Source: Vagococcus bubulae
Lineage (GTDB): Bacteria; Bacillota; Bacilli; Lactobacillales; Vagococcaceae
DNA: 64,000 bases
Assembly: GCF_003950315.1 (NCBI RefSeq)
Contig: NZ_NGJT01000002.1
Coordinates: 62,001 to 126,000, forward strand
Direction: 5' to 3'
Shown piece after piece: positions 55,506-64,000 of the stretch. Below the pieces are notes generated by a model. The model had not been told where the DNA came from. It worked only from the letters and a program-made list of their open reading frames with translations, and searched no databases. Positions within the stretch are counted from its first letter, which is position 1; every line of letters begins with the position of its first letter. The position numbers were made by a program, and so were the translations under genes.

Positions 55506-56447
55506 ATGATGGGAGAGATGATAGAGTTCCCAGTTAATGAGGAAAGAATATTTTATCTAGGAAAGCAGAGTTATGAGCAGGGGGATTATTTAAGAGCATT
55601 GGAGTATTTTAATGAGTGCTATGAAGCGAATCCATCTTTAGAGATAAATCAATTTTTAGTGAAGACGCTAATGGAAATAGGCCAATTAGAAGAAGCAATA
55701 AGGCATCTAAAAGAATATGAAATAGATTATAAAACACAAGTGAACTTACAACCACTTTATTTTGAAGTGTTACTGAAAGAAAAACAGTTTTTAGTGTTGG
55801 AGAAGTGGCTAAATCAATTAGATGATTCACAAGAATTAAAAAAAGAATTTAAGGAAAAGCTAAATAAAACGCAAGATTATTGGACGCTTGTTGATGCAAA
55901 AGAGTATGAGGAACGTTTAGTGGAAATAAAGACAATGAAAGAAGGAACACTTATCACTCAAAAAGAGTTGTTAAAAAAAGCAAATTATTTAACTAAAATA
56001 GATTTTTTTAAGTTATCTTCCGAAATATTTTTAGTTAGTGAAGATATATCACCACTTATTCGATCTCAAATAATAGATGAATTAGTCCAACTAAGATTTG
56101 GAGAAATAGTTAGTATACGAGATGTTTTTGGCCAGTACCACCAAACGAATTTTAGTGAGCTAAATCGATTAAGACCAAGTGTTAGCAATCATCCTCTTTA
56201 TAAAGAATTGTTAGACTATCTGGAAAACAATGACCCAAGTCAAGGAATGATTATCTTAACAATTGTACAAACTCATTTGGGAATGATGTATCCTCATATT
56301 AATGCTATAGTGACTGATACAGAAATGTGGTTTAAAGCATACTTAAACTATTTTGGTTTTGAAATGAATGAAGAAATAGAAGTGTTAGAAATTTGTCAAA
56401 ACATTCAAGTTTTAGATAACACCATGATGAATACGATGACAAAATAG
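55506..56447 (+). CDS. TPR-repeat hypothetical protein
   Basis: 313 residues. Start codons at 55506, 55509 and 55518 are all in frame; AGGGGGAAAG favours 55506 or 55509. The first half has TPR-like repeats: 'RIFYLGKQSYEQGDYLRALEYFNECYEANPS' and 'LVKTLMEIGQLEEAIRHLKEYEID'. The C-terminal half is helical with no family recognised. Such proteins precede tig in related genomes as a conserved hypothetical. Likely a cytoplasmic scaffold. Confidence 0.75.
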   Translation: MMGEMIEFPVNEERIFYLGKQSYEQGDYLRALEYFNECYEANPSLEINQFLVKTLMEIGQLEEAIRHLKEYEIDYKTQVNLQPLYFEVLLKEKQFLVLEKWLNQLDDSQELKKEFKEKLNKTQDYWTLVDAKEYEERLVEIKTMKEGTLITQKELLKKANYLTKIDFFKLSSEIFLVSEDISPLIRSQIIDELVQLRFGEIVSIRDVFGQYHQTNFSELNRLRPSVSNHPLYKELLDYLENNDPSQGMIILTIVQTHLGMMYPHINAIVTDTEMWFKAYLNYFGFEMNEEIEVLEICQNIQVLDNTMMNTMTK

Positions 56448-56467
56448 TGAGTTGTTAGTGAAAAATG

Positions 56468-56496
56468 TTTACAATTAACGGTCTATAGTGTAAGAT
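56468..56496 (+). promoter_or_regulatory. Probable promoter of tig
   Basis: TTTACA, 17-base spacer, TAAGAT, 60 bases before the ATG. Confidence 0.5.
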
Positions 56497-56555
56497 TGTA
56501 GGGTATGAAATAGTAATAAAACTATTAATGAATAGATAACTTGGAGGTACATTAC

Positions 56556-57839
56556 ATGTCTACAAAATGGGAAAAACAAGGAACAAACGACGGAGTTTTA
56601 ACATTTGAAATTCCTAAAGAAGTTGTTGATAAAGGGTTAAACACAGCGTTTGAACGTATTAAGAAAGATTTAAACGTACCAGGATTCCGTAAAGGGAAAG
56701 TACCTCGTCAAATGTTTAATCAAATGTATGGTGAAGAAGCGTTATATGAAGACGCATTGAACATTGTATTACCGGATGCTTATGAAGCAGCTGTTGCAGA
56801 AGCTGGTATTGAACCAGTAGCTCAACCAAGAGTAAAAATTGATTCTGTAGAAAAAGGGTCTCCTTGGACTATTATCGCAGAAGTTGTTGTAAAACCTGAA
56901 GTAAAATTAGGTGACTACAAAAACTTAACTGTACCTAAACAAGATCGTACAGTAACAGATGAAGATGTTGAAGAAAGCTTAGCTCAAAAACAACAATCTC
57001 AAGCAGAATTAGTTCTTAAAGAAGAAGCAGCTGAAAATGGCGATACAGTTGTGATTGATTTTGAAGGATTTATCGACAGCATTAATTTTGAAGGTGGAAA
57101 AGCAGAAAACTATTCTTTAGAATTAGGATCTAATTCATTTGTACCTGGATTTGAGGAACAATTAGTTGGAGCAAAAGCTGGAGATGATGTGGAAGTTAAA
57201 GTAACTTTCCCAGAAAACTATCAAGCAGAAGACTTAGCTGGTCAAGATGCTATCTTTAAAGTGACAGTTCACGAAGTAAAATCAAAAGAATTACCTGAAT
57301 TAGATGATGAATTTGCTAAAGATGTGGATGATGAAGTAGAAACATTAGCAGAGTTAAAAGAAAAAATTAAAGAAGAATTAGTAGCATCTAAAGAAGCAGC
57401 AGCTGAAGCAGCTATTGAAGAAGCAGCTATTTCTCAAGCAGTTGAAAATGCTGAAATCGTTGAATTACCAGAAGTAATGGTTCATGATGAAGTTCACCGT
57501 GGTATGAATGAATTCTTATCAAACATGCAAAACCAAGGAATTTCACCTGAATTATACTACCAAATCAGTGGAACAACTGAAGAAGATTTACATAAACAAT
57601 TTGAAGGCGAAGCTGAAACTCGTGTTAAAACTAACTTAGTGATTGAAGCGATTGTTGAAGCGGAAAACTTCGAAGTAACAGACGAAGATATCCAAGCGGA
57701 AATTGATGACTTAGCAGCTCAATATAACATGGAAGCAGCAGCTGTAAGAAGTGCTTTATCAGATGACATGTTAACTCATGATATTAAAATGAAACGTGCA
57801 GTTGATGCAATCATCAAAACTGTTAAAGAAGAAGCATAA
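56556..57839 (+). CDS. tig: Trigger factor
   Basis: 427 residues, the usual length. ATG 56556 is preceded by TTGGAGGTACATTAC. Three domains: ribosome-binding N-domain with the signature '[15 protein letters not shown]' (about 40-54), FKBP-like PPIase domain (about 155-245, '[15 protein letters not shown]', '[16 protein letters not shown]'), and a helical C-terminal chaperone arm. It meets nascent chains at the exit tunnel. Just upstream of clpX, a common order in Firmicutes. Confidence 0.98.
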   Translation: MSTKWEKQGTNDGVLTFEIPKEVVDKGLNTAFERIKKDLNVPGFRKGKVPRQMFNQMYGEEALYEDALNIVLPDAYEAAVAEAGIEPVAQPRVKIDSVEKGSPWTIIAEVVVKPEVKLGDYKNLTVPKQDRTVTDEDVEESLAQKQQSQAELVLKEEAAENGDTVVIDFEGFIDSINFEGGKAENYSLELGSNSFVPGFEEQLVGAKAGDDVEVKVTFPENYQAEDLAGQDAIFKVTVHEVKSKELPELDDEFAKDVDDEVETLAELKEKIKEELVASKEAAAEAAIEEAAISQAVENAEIVELPEVMVHDEVHRGMNEFLSNMQNQGISPELYYQISGTTEEDLHKQFEGEAETRVKTNLVIEAIVEAENFEVTDEDIQAEIDDLAAQYNMEAAAVRSALSDDMLTHDIKMKRAVDAIIKTVKEEA

Positions 57840-57849
57840 GAAAGTCCAA

Positions 57850-57890
57850 GAAGACAAGGTGATATAGCCTTGTCTTTTGTTTTCTTTTTT
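57850..57890 (+). terminator. Rho-independent terminator of tig
   Basis: AGACAAGG / CCTTGTCT stem with loop TGATATAG, then T-rich stretch. Confidence 0.85.
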
Positions 57891-57986
57891 AATGCATTGT
57901 CTAGTAGAGTATGTTATTATAAACAAGATGATTAGACTTTTGGTGAAATAGGCCTTGTAGGTCTTTTTTCAATTAGGAGGGAAAAC

Positions 57987-59240
57987 ATGTACGACAATAC
58001 AGGTGAAAATAATGAAGTTCGCTGTTCGTTTTGTGGAAAATCACAAGATGAGGTGAAAAAATTAGTCGCAGGACCTGGAGTATATATCTGTAACGAATGT
58101 ATCGATTTATGTAAAGAAATCATTGATGAAGAGATGCAAGATGAGATGGTATCTGATTTAATCAATGTATTAAAACCAAAAGAAATTTTAGATGTATTAA
58201 ATGAATATGTCATAGGACAAGAAAGAGCAAAAATCGTATTGTCTGTTGCGGTTTATAATCACTATAAACGTGTGCAACAAATGGCAATTGATGAAGAAAA
58301 TGAAGAATCCGATGATGTGGAACTTCAAAAGAGTAACATCTGTTTGATAGGACCAACAGGATCAGGTAAAACATTTTTAGCTCAAACACTTGCTAGAACA
58401 TTAAATGTTCCATTTGCTATTGCAGATGCGACAAGCTTAACAGAAGCAGGGTATGTGGGAGAAGATGTTGAAAATATTCTCTTGAAATTATTACAAGCAG
58501 CTGATTTTAATGTTGAGAAAGCTCAACGAGGAATTATTTACATTGATGAAATTGATAAAATTGCAAGAAAAAGCGAAAATGTCTCCATTACACGTGATGT
58601 TTCGGGTGAAGGGGTTCAACAGGCTCTTCTTAAAATATTAGAAGGAACTGTGGCGAGTGTTCCACCTCAAGGAGGACGTAAGCACCCTCAACAAGAATTG
58701 ATTCAGATTGACACATCTGAAATTTTATTCATCGTAGGTGGCGCGTTTGATGGCATTGAAACAATCGTTAAAGAACGTCTAGGTGAAAAAGTGATTGGGT
58801 TTGGTTCAACGAACAAAAAACAACGTGATGAAGAAAAAAGTATCATGTCACAAATCATCCCAGAAGATTTATTAAAATTTGGGTTGATTCCTGAATTTAT
58901 TGGTCGATTGCCAGTGACAGCATCACTTGAAAAATTAACCCAAGAAGATTTGGTAAGAATTTTAACGGAACCTAAAAATGCATTAGTAAAACAATATAAA
59001 AAATTATTGTCACTGGATGATGTTGAGTTAGAATTCACACCTGGAGCATTAGAAGCAATTGCGAATCAAGCGATTGAGCGTGATACAGGGGCTCGTGGAC
59101 TTCGTTCAATTATTGAACATGTCATGATGGGCATTATGTATGAAATACCAACAAGAGAAGATGTAGAAAAAGTAATTATTACTAAAGAAGCTGTCGAAGG
59201 TGATGGCGAACCAGAATTAAAATTAAAAACGACTAAATAG
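57987..59240 (+). CDS. clpX: ATP-dependent Clp protease ATP-binding subunit ClpX
   Basis: 417 residues with TTAGGAGGGAAAAC before the ATG. Zinc-binding domain Cys13, Cys16, Cys35, Cys38; Walker A '[12 protein letters not shown]'; pore loop 'GYVGEDVEN'; Walker B '[10 protein letters not shown]'; sensor 2 '[10 protein letters not shown]'; IGF-type ClpP-binding loop 'VIGFGS'. It unfolds substrates for ClpP. Single AAA+ domain, full length. No CtsR box is seen upstream, unlike clpE. Confidence 0.98.
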   Translation: MYDNTGENNEVRCSFCGKSQDEVKKLVAGPGVYICNECIDLCKEIIDEEMQDEMVSDLINVLKPKEILDVLNEYVIGQERAKIVLSVAVYNHYKRVQQMAIDEENEESDDVELQKSNICLIGPTGSGKTFLAQTLARTLNVPFAIADATSLTEAGYVGEDVENILLKLLQAADFNVEKAQRGIIYIDEIDKIARKSENVSITRDVSGEGVQQALLKILEGTVASVPPQGGRKHPQQELIQIDTSEILFIVGGAFDGIETIVKERLGEKVIGFGSTNKKQRDEEKSIMSQIIPEDLLKFGLIPEFIGRLPVTASLEKLTQEDLVRILTEPKNALVKQYKKLLSLDDVELEFTPGALEAIANQAIERDTGARGLRSIIEHVMMGIMYEIPTREDVEKVIITKEAVEGDGEPELKLKTTK

Positions 59241-59245
59241 GTAAA

Positions 59246-59276
59246 AGAGAGTAGAGAAATCTGCTCTCTTTTTTTG
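59246..59276 (+). terminator. Rho-independent terminator of clpX
   Basis: AGAGAG / CTCTCT stem with inner TAGA/TCTG pairs, then T7. Confidence 0.8.
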
Positions 59277-59361
59277 ATATATTTGTTTCAATTGACGCAT
59301 AACTGTCATAAAGTTTACATTTTTTTGAAGAAAAGATAAAAATAAACTGTATTTTGAATAA

Positions 59362-59401
59362 TTTACCTTTATTTTACAAAATCAAGACTATAAAGTTTAC
59401 A
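59362..59401 (+). promoter_or_regulatory. PhoP-box-like direct repeats upstream of pstS
   Basis: TTTACC at 59362, TTTACA at 59373 (11 bases apart) and TTTACA at 59396 (23 bases further), with another TTTACA at 59314. Repeats of TT(A/T)ACA on an 11-base period are the PhoP binding pattern in Bacillus. TACACT at 59411-59416 may be the -10. The phoP-phoR genes are next door. Confidence 0.5.
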
Positions 59402-59472
59402 AAAACTTGATACACTCTGTGTGTAATAAATAAATCAAACAAACAAATAACTTTTAAGGAGTTTTGAAAACA

Positions 59473-60375
59473 ATGAAAAAGAAATTATTATCTGCAATTA
59501 CAGTAGGGGCATTATTTACATTAGTAGGATGTGGAGGTAATGGGTCAACTGAAAGTAGCAATAGTGGGACAAGTGGTTCTGAAAAAGCAAAATCAACTGA
59601 AAAAGTAGATATTACATCAGTTGGTTCAACAGCATTACAGCCATTAGTTGAGAAAGTAGCAGAAATTTATATGACAGATAATCCAAATTATACGATCACG
59701 GTTCAAGGTGGCGGTAGTGGAACAGGGTTAACACAAGTATCAACAGGAGCTGTCGATATTGGTAACTCAGATGTTTATGCAGAAGAAAAAGATGGCATTG
59801 ATGCTTCTAAAATTGAAGATCATAAAATTGCTGTTGTAGGTGTGGCACCAGTTGTTAACAAAGAAGTCGGTGTTACAAACATTACATCTGAACAATTAAA
59901 AGATATCTTTACTGGTAAAGTAACAAACTGGAAAGAAGTTGGAGGAAAAGACCAAAAAATCGAACTAATTAACCGTGCAGCTGGAAGTGGAACTCGTGCT
60001 ACTTTTGAAAAATGGGGTATTGGTGGCGCTGAAGCAGCTAAAGGACAAGAGCAAGATTCTTCAGGTACAGTTAGAAAAATTGTTTCTGAAACACCAGGAG
60101 CTATTAGCTACTTAGCCTTTTCTTACATCGATGAAAGTATTTTAGGTTTATCTATTGATGACGTTGAACCTAAGGATGAAAATGTGTTAGATAATTCATG
60201 GAAAATTTGGGCATATGAACATATGTATACACAAAAAGATGCAAGTTCTGATGTGACAGCATTCCTTGACTACATGAAATCAGACGACGTACAAAAAAAT
60301 GTTGTCAATGAATTAGGTTATATTGCTATTTCTGATATGAAAGTGGAACGCGATTTAGACGGAAATATCAAATAA
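59473..60375 (+). CDS. pstS: Phosphate-binding lipoprotein PstS
   Basis: 300 residues. ATG 59473 is 11 bases after AAGGAG; the TTG at 59464 is too close to that site. Lipoprotein signal with lipobox LVGC (Cys about residue 21). PstS motifs: 'VGSTALQPLVEKVAEIY', 'VQGGGSGTGLTQVSTGAVDIGNSD', 'FTGKVTNWKEVGG', 'NRAAGSGTRATFEKW' that hold phosphate. It captures phosphate for PstCAB. No pstC, pstA or pstB is in the window; the next genes are the PhoPR regulators. Confidence 0.95.
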   Translation: MKKKLLSAITVGALFTLVGCGGNGSTESSNSGTSGSEKAKSTEKVDITSVGSTALQPLVEKVAEIYMTDNPNYTITVQGGGSGTGLTQVSTGAVDIGNSDVYAEEKDGIDASKIEDHKIAVVGVAPVVNKEVGVTNITSEQLKDIFTGKVTNWKEVGGKDQKIELINRAAGSGTRATFEKWGIGGAEAAKGQEQDSSGTVRKIVSETPGAISYLAFSYIDESILGLSIDDVEPKDENVLDNSWKIWAYEHMYTQKDASSDVTAFLDYMKSDDVQKNVVNELGYIAISDMKVERDLDGNIK

Positions 60376-60474
60376 TTGACTCCATACCCATTGTTATCCT
60401 GTATTCATCTATTTATATTAACTATGGTATAATGGAACAAACTAAACAGGATATGGAAGGGACGTTTAGCAATT

Positions 60475-61182
60475 ATGAAGCGAATTTTAGTGGTTGATGA
60501 TGAACAATCCATTACAACACTTTTAAAATATAACTTGGAAAAAGAGAACTTCGAAGTTGATGTGGTTCATGATGGTGAAGCTGCTATTGATTATGCTATG
60601 TCTAATCAATACAGTTTCATTATTTTGGACTTAATGTTACCCAAAATCAATGGATTTGATGTCACAAAAAAATTGCGTAAAGAAAAAATTAGCACACCCA
60701 TTATTATGTTGACTGCTAAAGATGAAACGATTGATAAAATTATTGGCTTGGAAATTGGGGCAGATGATTATGTGACTAAACCATTTAGTCCAAGAGAACT
60801 TATCGCTCGACTTAGAGCAGTAGAAAGACGCTTAGACAATCAATCAGGTGATTCAGGAACAAGTATGGATAACGATCAATTGAGTGTCGGAGAGCTAATT
60901 GCTTATCCAAAAGACTATAAAGTGTTAAAACGTGGAACTGAGATTACCTTAACGAAAAAAGAATTTGAATTACTTATCTATTTTATGGAACGGCAAAATC
61001 GCATTATCGGACGTGATGAGTTAATGCTATCCATTTGGAAAGATGATATGTATCATTTATCTCGAACAGTTGACATCCATGTTAGCCATTTAAGAGAAAA
61101 GATAGAAGATGACGCCAAAAATCCTAAATACATTAAAACAGTAAGAGGGTTTGGGTATAAATTTCAGGAGCCAGAGGAATGA
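60475..61182 (+). CDS. phoP: Phosphate response regulator, OmpR family
   Basis: 235 residues. Receiver domain: acidic pair in 'VVDDEQSI', phospho-acceptor Asp in 'FIILDLMLPKINGFD', Thr in 'IIMLTAKDE', Lys in 'DYVTKPFSPRE'. Winged-helix DNA-binding domain from about 135 ('ITLTKKEFELLIYFMERQNRIIGRDELM' and 'SRTVDIHVSHLREKIEDD...IKTVRGFGYKF'). With the sensor (four-base overlap) and pstS upstream it is a PhoP/PhoB-type system controlling phosphate starvation genes; assignment partly by context. Confidence 0.92.
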   Translation: MKRILVVDDEQSITTLLKYNLEKENFEVDVVHDGEAAIDYAMSNQYSFIILDLMLPKINGFDVTKKLRKEKISTPIIMLTAKDETIDKIIGLEIGADDYVTKPFSPRELIARLRAVERRLDNQSGDSGTSMDNDQLSVGELIAYPKDYKVLKRGTEITLTKKEFELLIYFMERQNRIIGRDELMLSIWKDDMYHLSRTVDIHVSHLREKIEDDAKNPKYIKTVRGFGYKFQEPEE

Positions 61183-62957
61183 AAAAGTTACAAAAAATAG
61201 TTAATCCTGTTTGGCTTGTTGTGATAATCATTATATTAGTATTAATAGGTGGGTATTATACCACCTATTTTTTTAAGAAAGATGTCATTGATCAACAAAC
61301 AAAACAACTATCAAAGGAGATTGATTTACTAATACCTTTTGTTGTGCAAGACAATGGATTAGTATTGGATGAAGAAAAACTTGATAGAAGTGTTGGAGAA
61401 CATGAACGACTAACCGTTTTAGATGAATCAGGAATGATTTTATATGATTCATCTAAAGAGTCATTGGCAAAAGGTTCAAGAAAAAATCGACCGGAAGTCA
61501 AACAGGTATTAGAAGAAGGAAAAACTGAGGGAGTTTCTATTAGGGACAGTCAAACAGTTGATGAGAAGTTAATTTATGTTGCTAAATCAGTGTACCAAGA
61601 TAATCAGTTAATAGGGGTTATTCGTCTATCAGAAACGTATCAAGGTATTTCACAATATGTTGAGAACTTTCAGCGAATTGTGATTACAATCATGGTGTTA
61701 TTATTTGTCGCAATCCTCATTATGGGATATTACATCCATCGTCAGTCAAAGAAGCCAATTCAATTTATGTTGCCAATTTTAAGACAAGCAATTCAAAATC
61801 CTGAGAAAAAACAAAAGGTTATAGATGCGCCTGGGGAATGGCGTGAACTCTATCAAACGGTGTATGAATTAATGGAAGAAACGAATTTACTGTATTATAA
61901 GCAGTTAAAAAATGAAGAGACATTGCATTTTTTATTTGAGAACTTAGATATCGGTATTTTTATTTTGAATGATCGATTGGAGATAACATTAGCCAATCAA
62001 ACAATAGAAGAAATGTTCCAGAAAAAATGGACGATTTCTCCATATGATGAATGGTTTACAGAACCTAGATTGACTGAATTAATTAACCAGGCTGTTGAGA
62101 CAAAAGAAGCAGTTCAAGGGGAAATTCGTATAGAAAAACCAAGAACGCAAGATTTAAAAATTGTTATTCGACAATTATCAATAGACAATAATGAATACGT
62201 TGGGATTATTTATGATGTTACGGAAGTCCGACAAATTGAACGAGTACATGAGGATTTTATTAGTAATATATCACATGAGTTAAAAACGCCAACAACATCC
62301 ATTATTGGTTTTTCTGAAACATTGCTAGCAGGAGCAAAAGACGATCCAGAAGCTAGTAAAGAATTTTTGACCATTATCGAACGTGAAGCACAACGGTTGA
62401 TGAGTTTAATTCAAACAATCATGATGCTACTAAAAACGGAAAAAGATATTTACATTATGGATTCTTTTGTTGTCCATCCTAAGTTAGTTATAGAGGATGA
62501 AATTGATCGTTATCGATATAAAGCTTTTGACAAAGATATATCTGTTATTTTTGAAAGTGCAGTAGAAGAAGATTTAGTTATTCCTAATGATTCATTTCAA
62601 ATTATTGTTAAGAATTTGTTAGAAAATGCTATTGAATACTCTGAAGAGCATAGCAAAATATTTATTTATTTAACACAACAGAATAATGAGTTAACGTTAA
62701 AAGTTGAAGACACAGGTATTGGTATTTCTGAAGAAGATCAAAAACGAATATTTGAAAGATTTTATCGTGTGAGTCATTCAAGACAACGAAATAGTGGAGG
62801 ATCTGGACTAGGATTGTCGCTTGTCAAACATTATGCAGAAATACTTGGTGGGCGTGTTAAATTAGTAAGTGAATTAGGAGAAGGAACCACTGTTATTGTC
62901 AAAATAAATTTAGATATTCTATCTTCAAATTATGAAAATAAACGATTAAAAGAGTAG
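61179..62957 (+). CDS. phoR: Phosphate sensor histidine kinase
   Basis: 592 residues, starting in an ATGA overlap with phoP. Two membrane helices (about 13-32 and 160-182) around an extracellular sensor domain (about 33-158), a cytoplasmic PAS domain (about 245-355), then the kinase core: phospho-histidine in 'DFISNISHELKTPTTSIIGFSE', N-box 'NDSFQIIVKNLLENAIEYS', G1 'VEDTGIGISEED', F-box 'IFERFYRV' and G2 'GGSGLGLSLVKHYAE'. PhoR of this type phosphorylates PhoP when phosphate is low. Confidence 0.93.
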   Translation: MKKLQKIVNPVWLVVIIIILVLIGGYYTTYFFKKDVIDQQTKQLSKEIDLLIPFVVQDNGLVLDEEKLDRSVGEHERLTVLDESGMILYDSSKESLAKGSRKNRPEVKQVLEEGKTEGVSIRDSQTVDEKLIYVAKSVYQDNQLIGVIRLSETYQGISQYVENFQRIVITIMVLLFVAILIMGYYIHRQSKKPIQFMLPILRQAIQNPEKKQKVIDAPGEWRELYQTVYELMEETNLLYYKQLKNEETLHFLFENLDIGIFILNDRLEITLANQTIEEMFQKKWTISPYDEWFTEPRLTELINQAVETKEAVQGEIRIEKPRTQDLKIVIRQLSIDNNEYVGIIYDVTEVRQIERVHEDFISNISHELKTPTTSIIGFSETLLAGAKDDPEASKEFLTIIEREAQRLMSLIQTIMMLLKTEKDIYIMDSFVVHPKLVIEDEIDRYRYKAFDKDISVIFESAVEEDLVIPNDSFQIIVKNLLENAIEYSEEHSKIFIYLTQQNNELTLKVEDTGIGISEEDQKRIFERFYRVSHSRQRNSGGSGLGLSLVKHYAEILGGRVKLVSELGEGTTVIVKINLDILSSNYENKRLKE

Positions 62958-62981
62958 CTAATTAAAAGCTATTCTTTTTTT
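62951..62981 (+). terminator. Rho-independent terminator overlapping the phoR stop
   Basis: AGAGTAGCT pairs with AGCTATTCT (G-U in the middle) around AATTAAA, then T-run. The stem starts in the last codons of phoR. Confidence 0.7.
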
Positions 62982-62992
62982 AATGTTAATCG

Positions 62993-63021
62993 TTGACAAA
63001 TGTAGACGTAAAAGTTATAGT
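62993..63021 (+). promoter_or_regulatory. copY promoter with overlapping cop box
   Basis: TTGACA (62993-62998), 17-base spacer, TATAGT (63016-63021) is a near-perfect sigma-A promoter. GACAAATGTA (62995-63004) overlaps the -35 and matches the CopY operator TACANNTGTA at all but one of the eight fixed positions. CopY bound there would block RNA polymerase. Confidence 0.8.
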
Positions 63022-63053
63022 AAGTTTATCATTTAGTAAAGAGGTGTTACGTC

Positions 63054-63494
63054 ATGGTGCAAAAAGAGAAATCATTTTCTATTACTCAAGCCGAGTGGGA
63101 GATAATGAAAGTTATTTGGGCAAATGATTTTGTAACGAGTCGACAAGTATTGGAGATACTGAGTGAAAAAATGGCTTGGAGTATGTCGACAGTTAAGACG
63201 CTATTAGCAAGATTAGTTGAAAAAAATTTTTTATCAACTGAAAAACAAGGAAAACAGTTTATTTATCAGGCACTTGTAGAGGAAGAATTAGCTGTAAATT
63301 ATATATTATTAGATGATTTAAATAAAATTTGTCATAAAAAGAAGGGGCAAGCCTTGTATCAATTGATTGAAAAAGAAGAATTTTCTCAAAATGATATCGA
63401 TCAGTTAATTCATTTATTAGAAGAAAAAAAGGTAAATGCTCCGAAAACAGTTGACTGTAATTGTGTTGTTGGTCAATGTCATTGTCATAAATGA
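63054..63494 (+). CDS. copY: Copper-responsive repressor CopY
   Basis: 146 residues with AAAGAGGTGTTACGTC before the ATG. N-terminal winged helix of the BlaI/MecI/CopY group ('ITQAEWEIMKVIWANDFVTSRQVLEIL', 'WSMSTVKTLLARLVEKNFL'), dimerisation helices, and the C-terminal metal site CNCVVGQCHC (C-x-C-x4-C-x-C) that binds Cu(I) or Zn(II). Zn-CopY binds the cop box; Cu(I) releases it and induces copper export. The P-type ATPase gene starts nine bases on. Confidence 0.96.
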   Translation: MVQKEKSFSITQAEWEIMKVIWANDFVTSRQVLEILSEKMAWSMSTVKTLLARLVEKNFLSTEKQGKQFIYQALVEEELAVNYILLDDLNKICHKKKGQALYQLIEKEEFSQNDIDQLIHLLEEKKVNAPKTVDCNCVVGQCHCHK

Positions 63495-63503
63495 GGTGGG
63501 AAA

Positions 63504-64000
63504 ATGGAAAAAAGAATTATTTTACCAGTAGAAGGAATGAGTTGTGCCTCCTGTTCTAGTACGGTTGAAAAGGTTGTCTCAAAATTAAGTGGGGTTGACA
63601 AAGCAAGTGTTAATTTAGCCACAGAGAAATTAGATGTGACCTATGACACAACTATGTTGACTGAAGAAGATATTACAAAAGCGATAAGTGATGCTGGATA
63701 TGAGGTGAGGGAACAGATTATTACAGAACAATTTGAGGTAGAAGGAATGAGTTGCGCCTCCTGTTCTAGTACGGTTGAAAAAGTTGTCGGAAAATTAGAC
63801 GGTGTTAAAGAAGTATCCGTTAATTTGGCGACAGAAGAAATGAGTGTATCATATAATCCTGATGTTGTGACGAAATTAGTTATTACTCAATCAGTAGAGG
63901 ACGCAGGATATAAAGCGATTGATAAACAGATAAACACCGAAGAAAAAATGACTAAAGAAGATAATAAAGAAAAACATATCAAAATTATGTGGAACCGATT
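63504..64000 (+). CDS. copA: Copper-exporting P-type ATPase, N-terminal part (two HMA domains)
   Basis: ATG 63504 follows GAGGTGGGAAA; the frame is open to the end of the window (165 codons), so the gene is cut off. Two heavy-metal-associated domains of about 70 residues, each with GMSCASC (residues 11-17 and 81-87), are seen, then a Lys/Glu linker; the ATPase core lies beyond the window. Cu(I) is passed to such domains and exported by the P1B ATPase. Together with copY it forms the copper homeostasis operon; copB or copZ cannot be judged. Confidence 0.92.
   Translation, partial: MEKRIILPVEGMSCASCSSTVEKVVSKLSGVDKASVNLATEKLDVTYDTTMLTEEDITKAISDAGYEVREQIITEQFEVEGMSCASCSSTVEKVVGKLDGVKEVSVNLATEEMSVSYNPDVVTKLVITQSVEDAGYKAIDKQINTEEKMTKEDNKEKHIKIMWNR
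63528..63788 (+). repeat. 51-bp direct repeat within copA encoding the two metal-binding motifs
   Basis: Copies at 63528-63578 and 63738-63788 (210 bp apart) begin GTAGAAGGAATGAGTTG and run through GCCTCCTGTTCTAGTACGG, differing at about two positions. The rest of the two HMA domains is more different, so this block has been conserved or homogenised at the DNA level. Confidence 0.85.

Overview
The window is low-GC Firmicutes DNA, most likely an Enterococcaceae chromosome and possibly Vagococcus (inference). The signs are AT-rich genes with strong GGAGG ribosome sites, LPxTG surface proteins with SpaA/Cna-B repeats, a bgsA/bgsB glycolipid pair, ClpE under a CtsR box, ptsHI, a CopY-type copper locus and several small Firmicutes families (DUF1797, DUF1827, DUF2187, DUF3885). 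No rRNA, tRNA, CRISPR array or prophage was seen. One degenerate IS200-like element is present.

Layout. 1-5.7 kb: the C-terminal part of an LPxTG surface protein, an orphan sorbitol-type EIIA with an AI-2E-type membrane protein, a FUSC-like protein and a LysR regulator. 5.8-15.8 kb: metabolism and stress (zwf, acyl-ACP thioesterase, a four-gene opuC-type osmoprotectant ABC operon, an alanine-type aminotransferase, nagA, a Xaa-Pro dipeptidase). 16-23 kb: a membrane-anchored nuclease with a small partner gene, a MacB/FtsX-type ABC pair, and an NfeD-flotillin pair. 23.6-32 kb: one 2795-residue LPxTG adhesin with about 17 SpaA-like modules. 32-38.6 kb: prfC, an ECF sigma factor with a membrane ectodomain partner, a frameshifted lipoprotein, small membrane proteins, and a PTS gene cut off beside an IS200 remnant. 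38.6-46 kb: an ABC exporter, ykkCD under a guanidine-I riboswitch, DUF3885 with a UDP-GlcNAc 2-epimerase, and a second sigma factor with a DUF4179 partner. 46-59 kb: housekeeping genes (clpE, ptsHI, bgsA-bgsB with a flippase-like protein, a beta-hydroxyacid dehydrogenase, tig, clpX). 59-64 kb: pstS-phoP-phoR and the start of a copY-copA operon.

Themes. Several genes act at the cell surface or sense the envelope: two LPxTG proteins, two sigma/ectodomain pairs, FtsX-type transporters, flotillin, and glycolipid synthesis. Local regulation can be read directly in places: the guanidine-I riboswitch ahead of ykkCD, a perfect CtsR box ahead of clpE, a cop box lying on the copY promoter, PhoP-like repeats ahead of pstS, and a partial NagR/YvoA-type site ahead of nagA. 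Most genes end in clear rho-independent hairpins.

The parts most worth a second look are the giant adhesin with its nearly identical 282-bp repeats, the A8-tract frameshift in the lipoprotein, the nuclease with its partner, the orphan EIIA lacking its histidine, and the two sigma/ectodomain modules. None is proven to be a new system from sequence alone.
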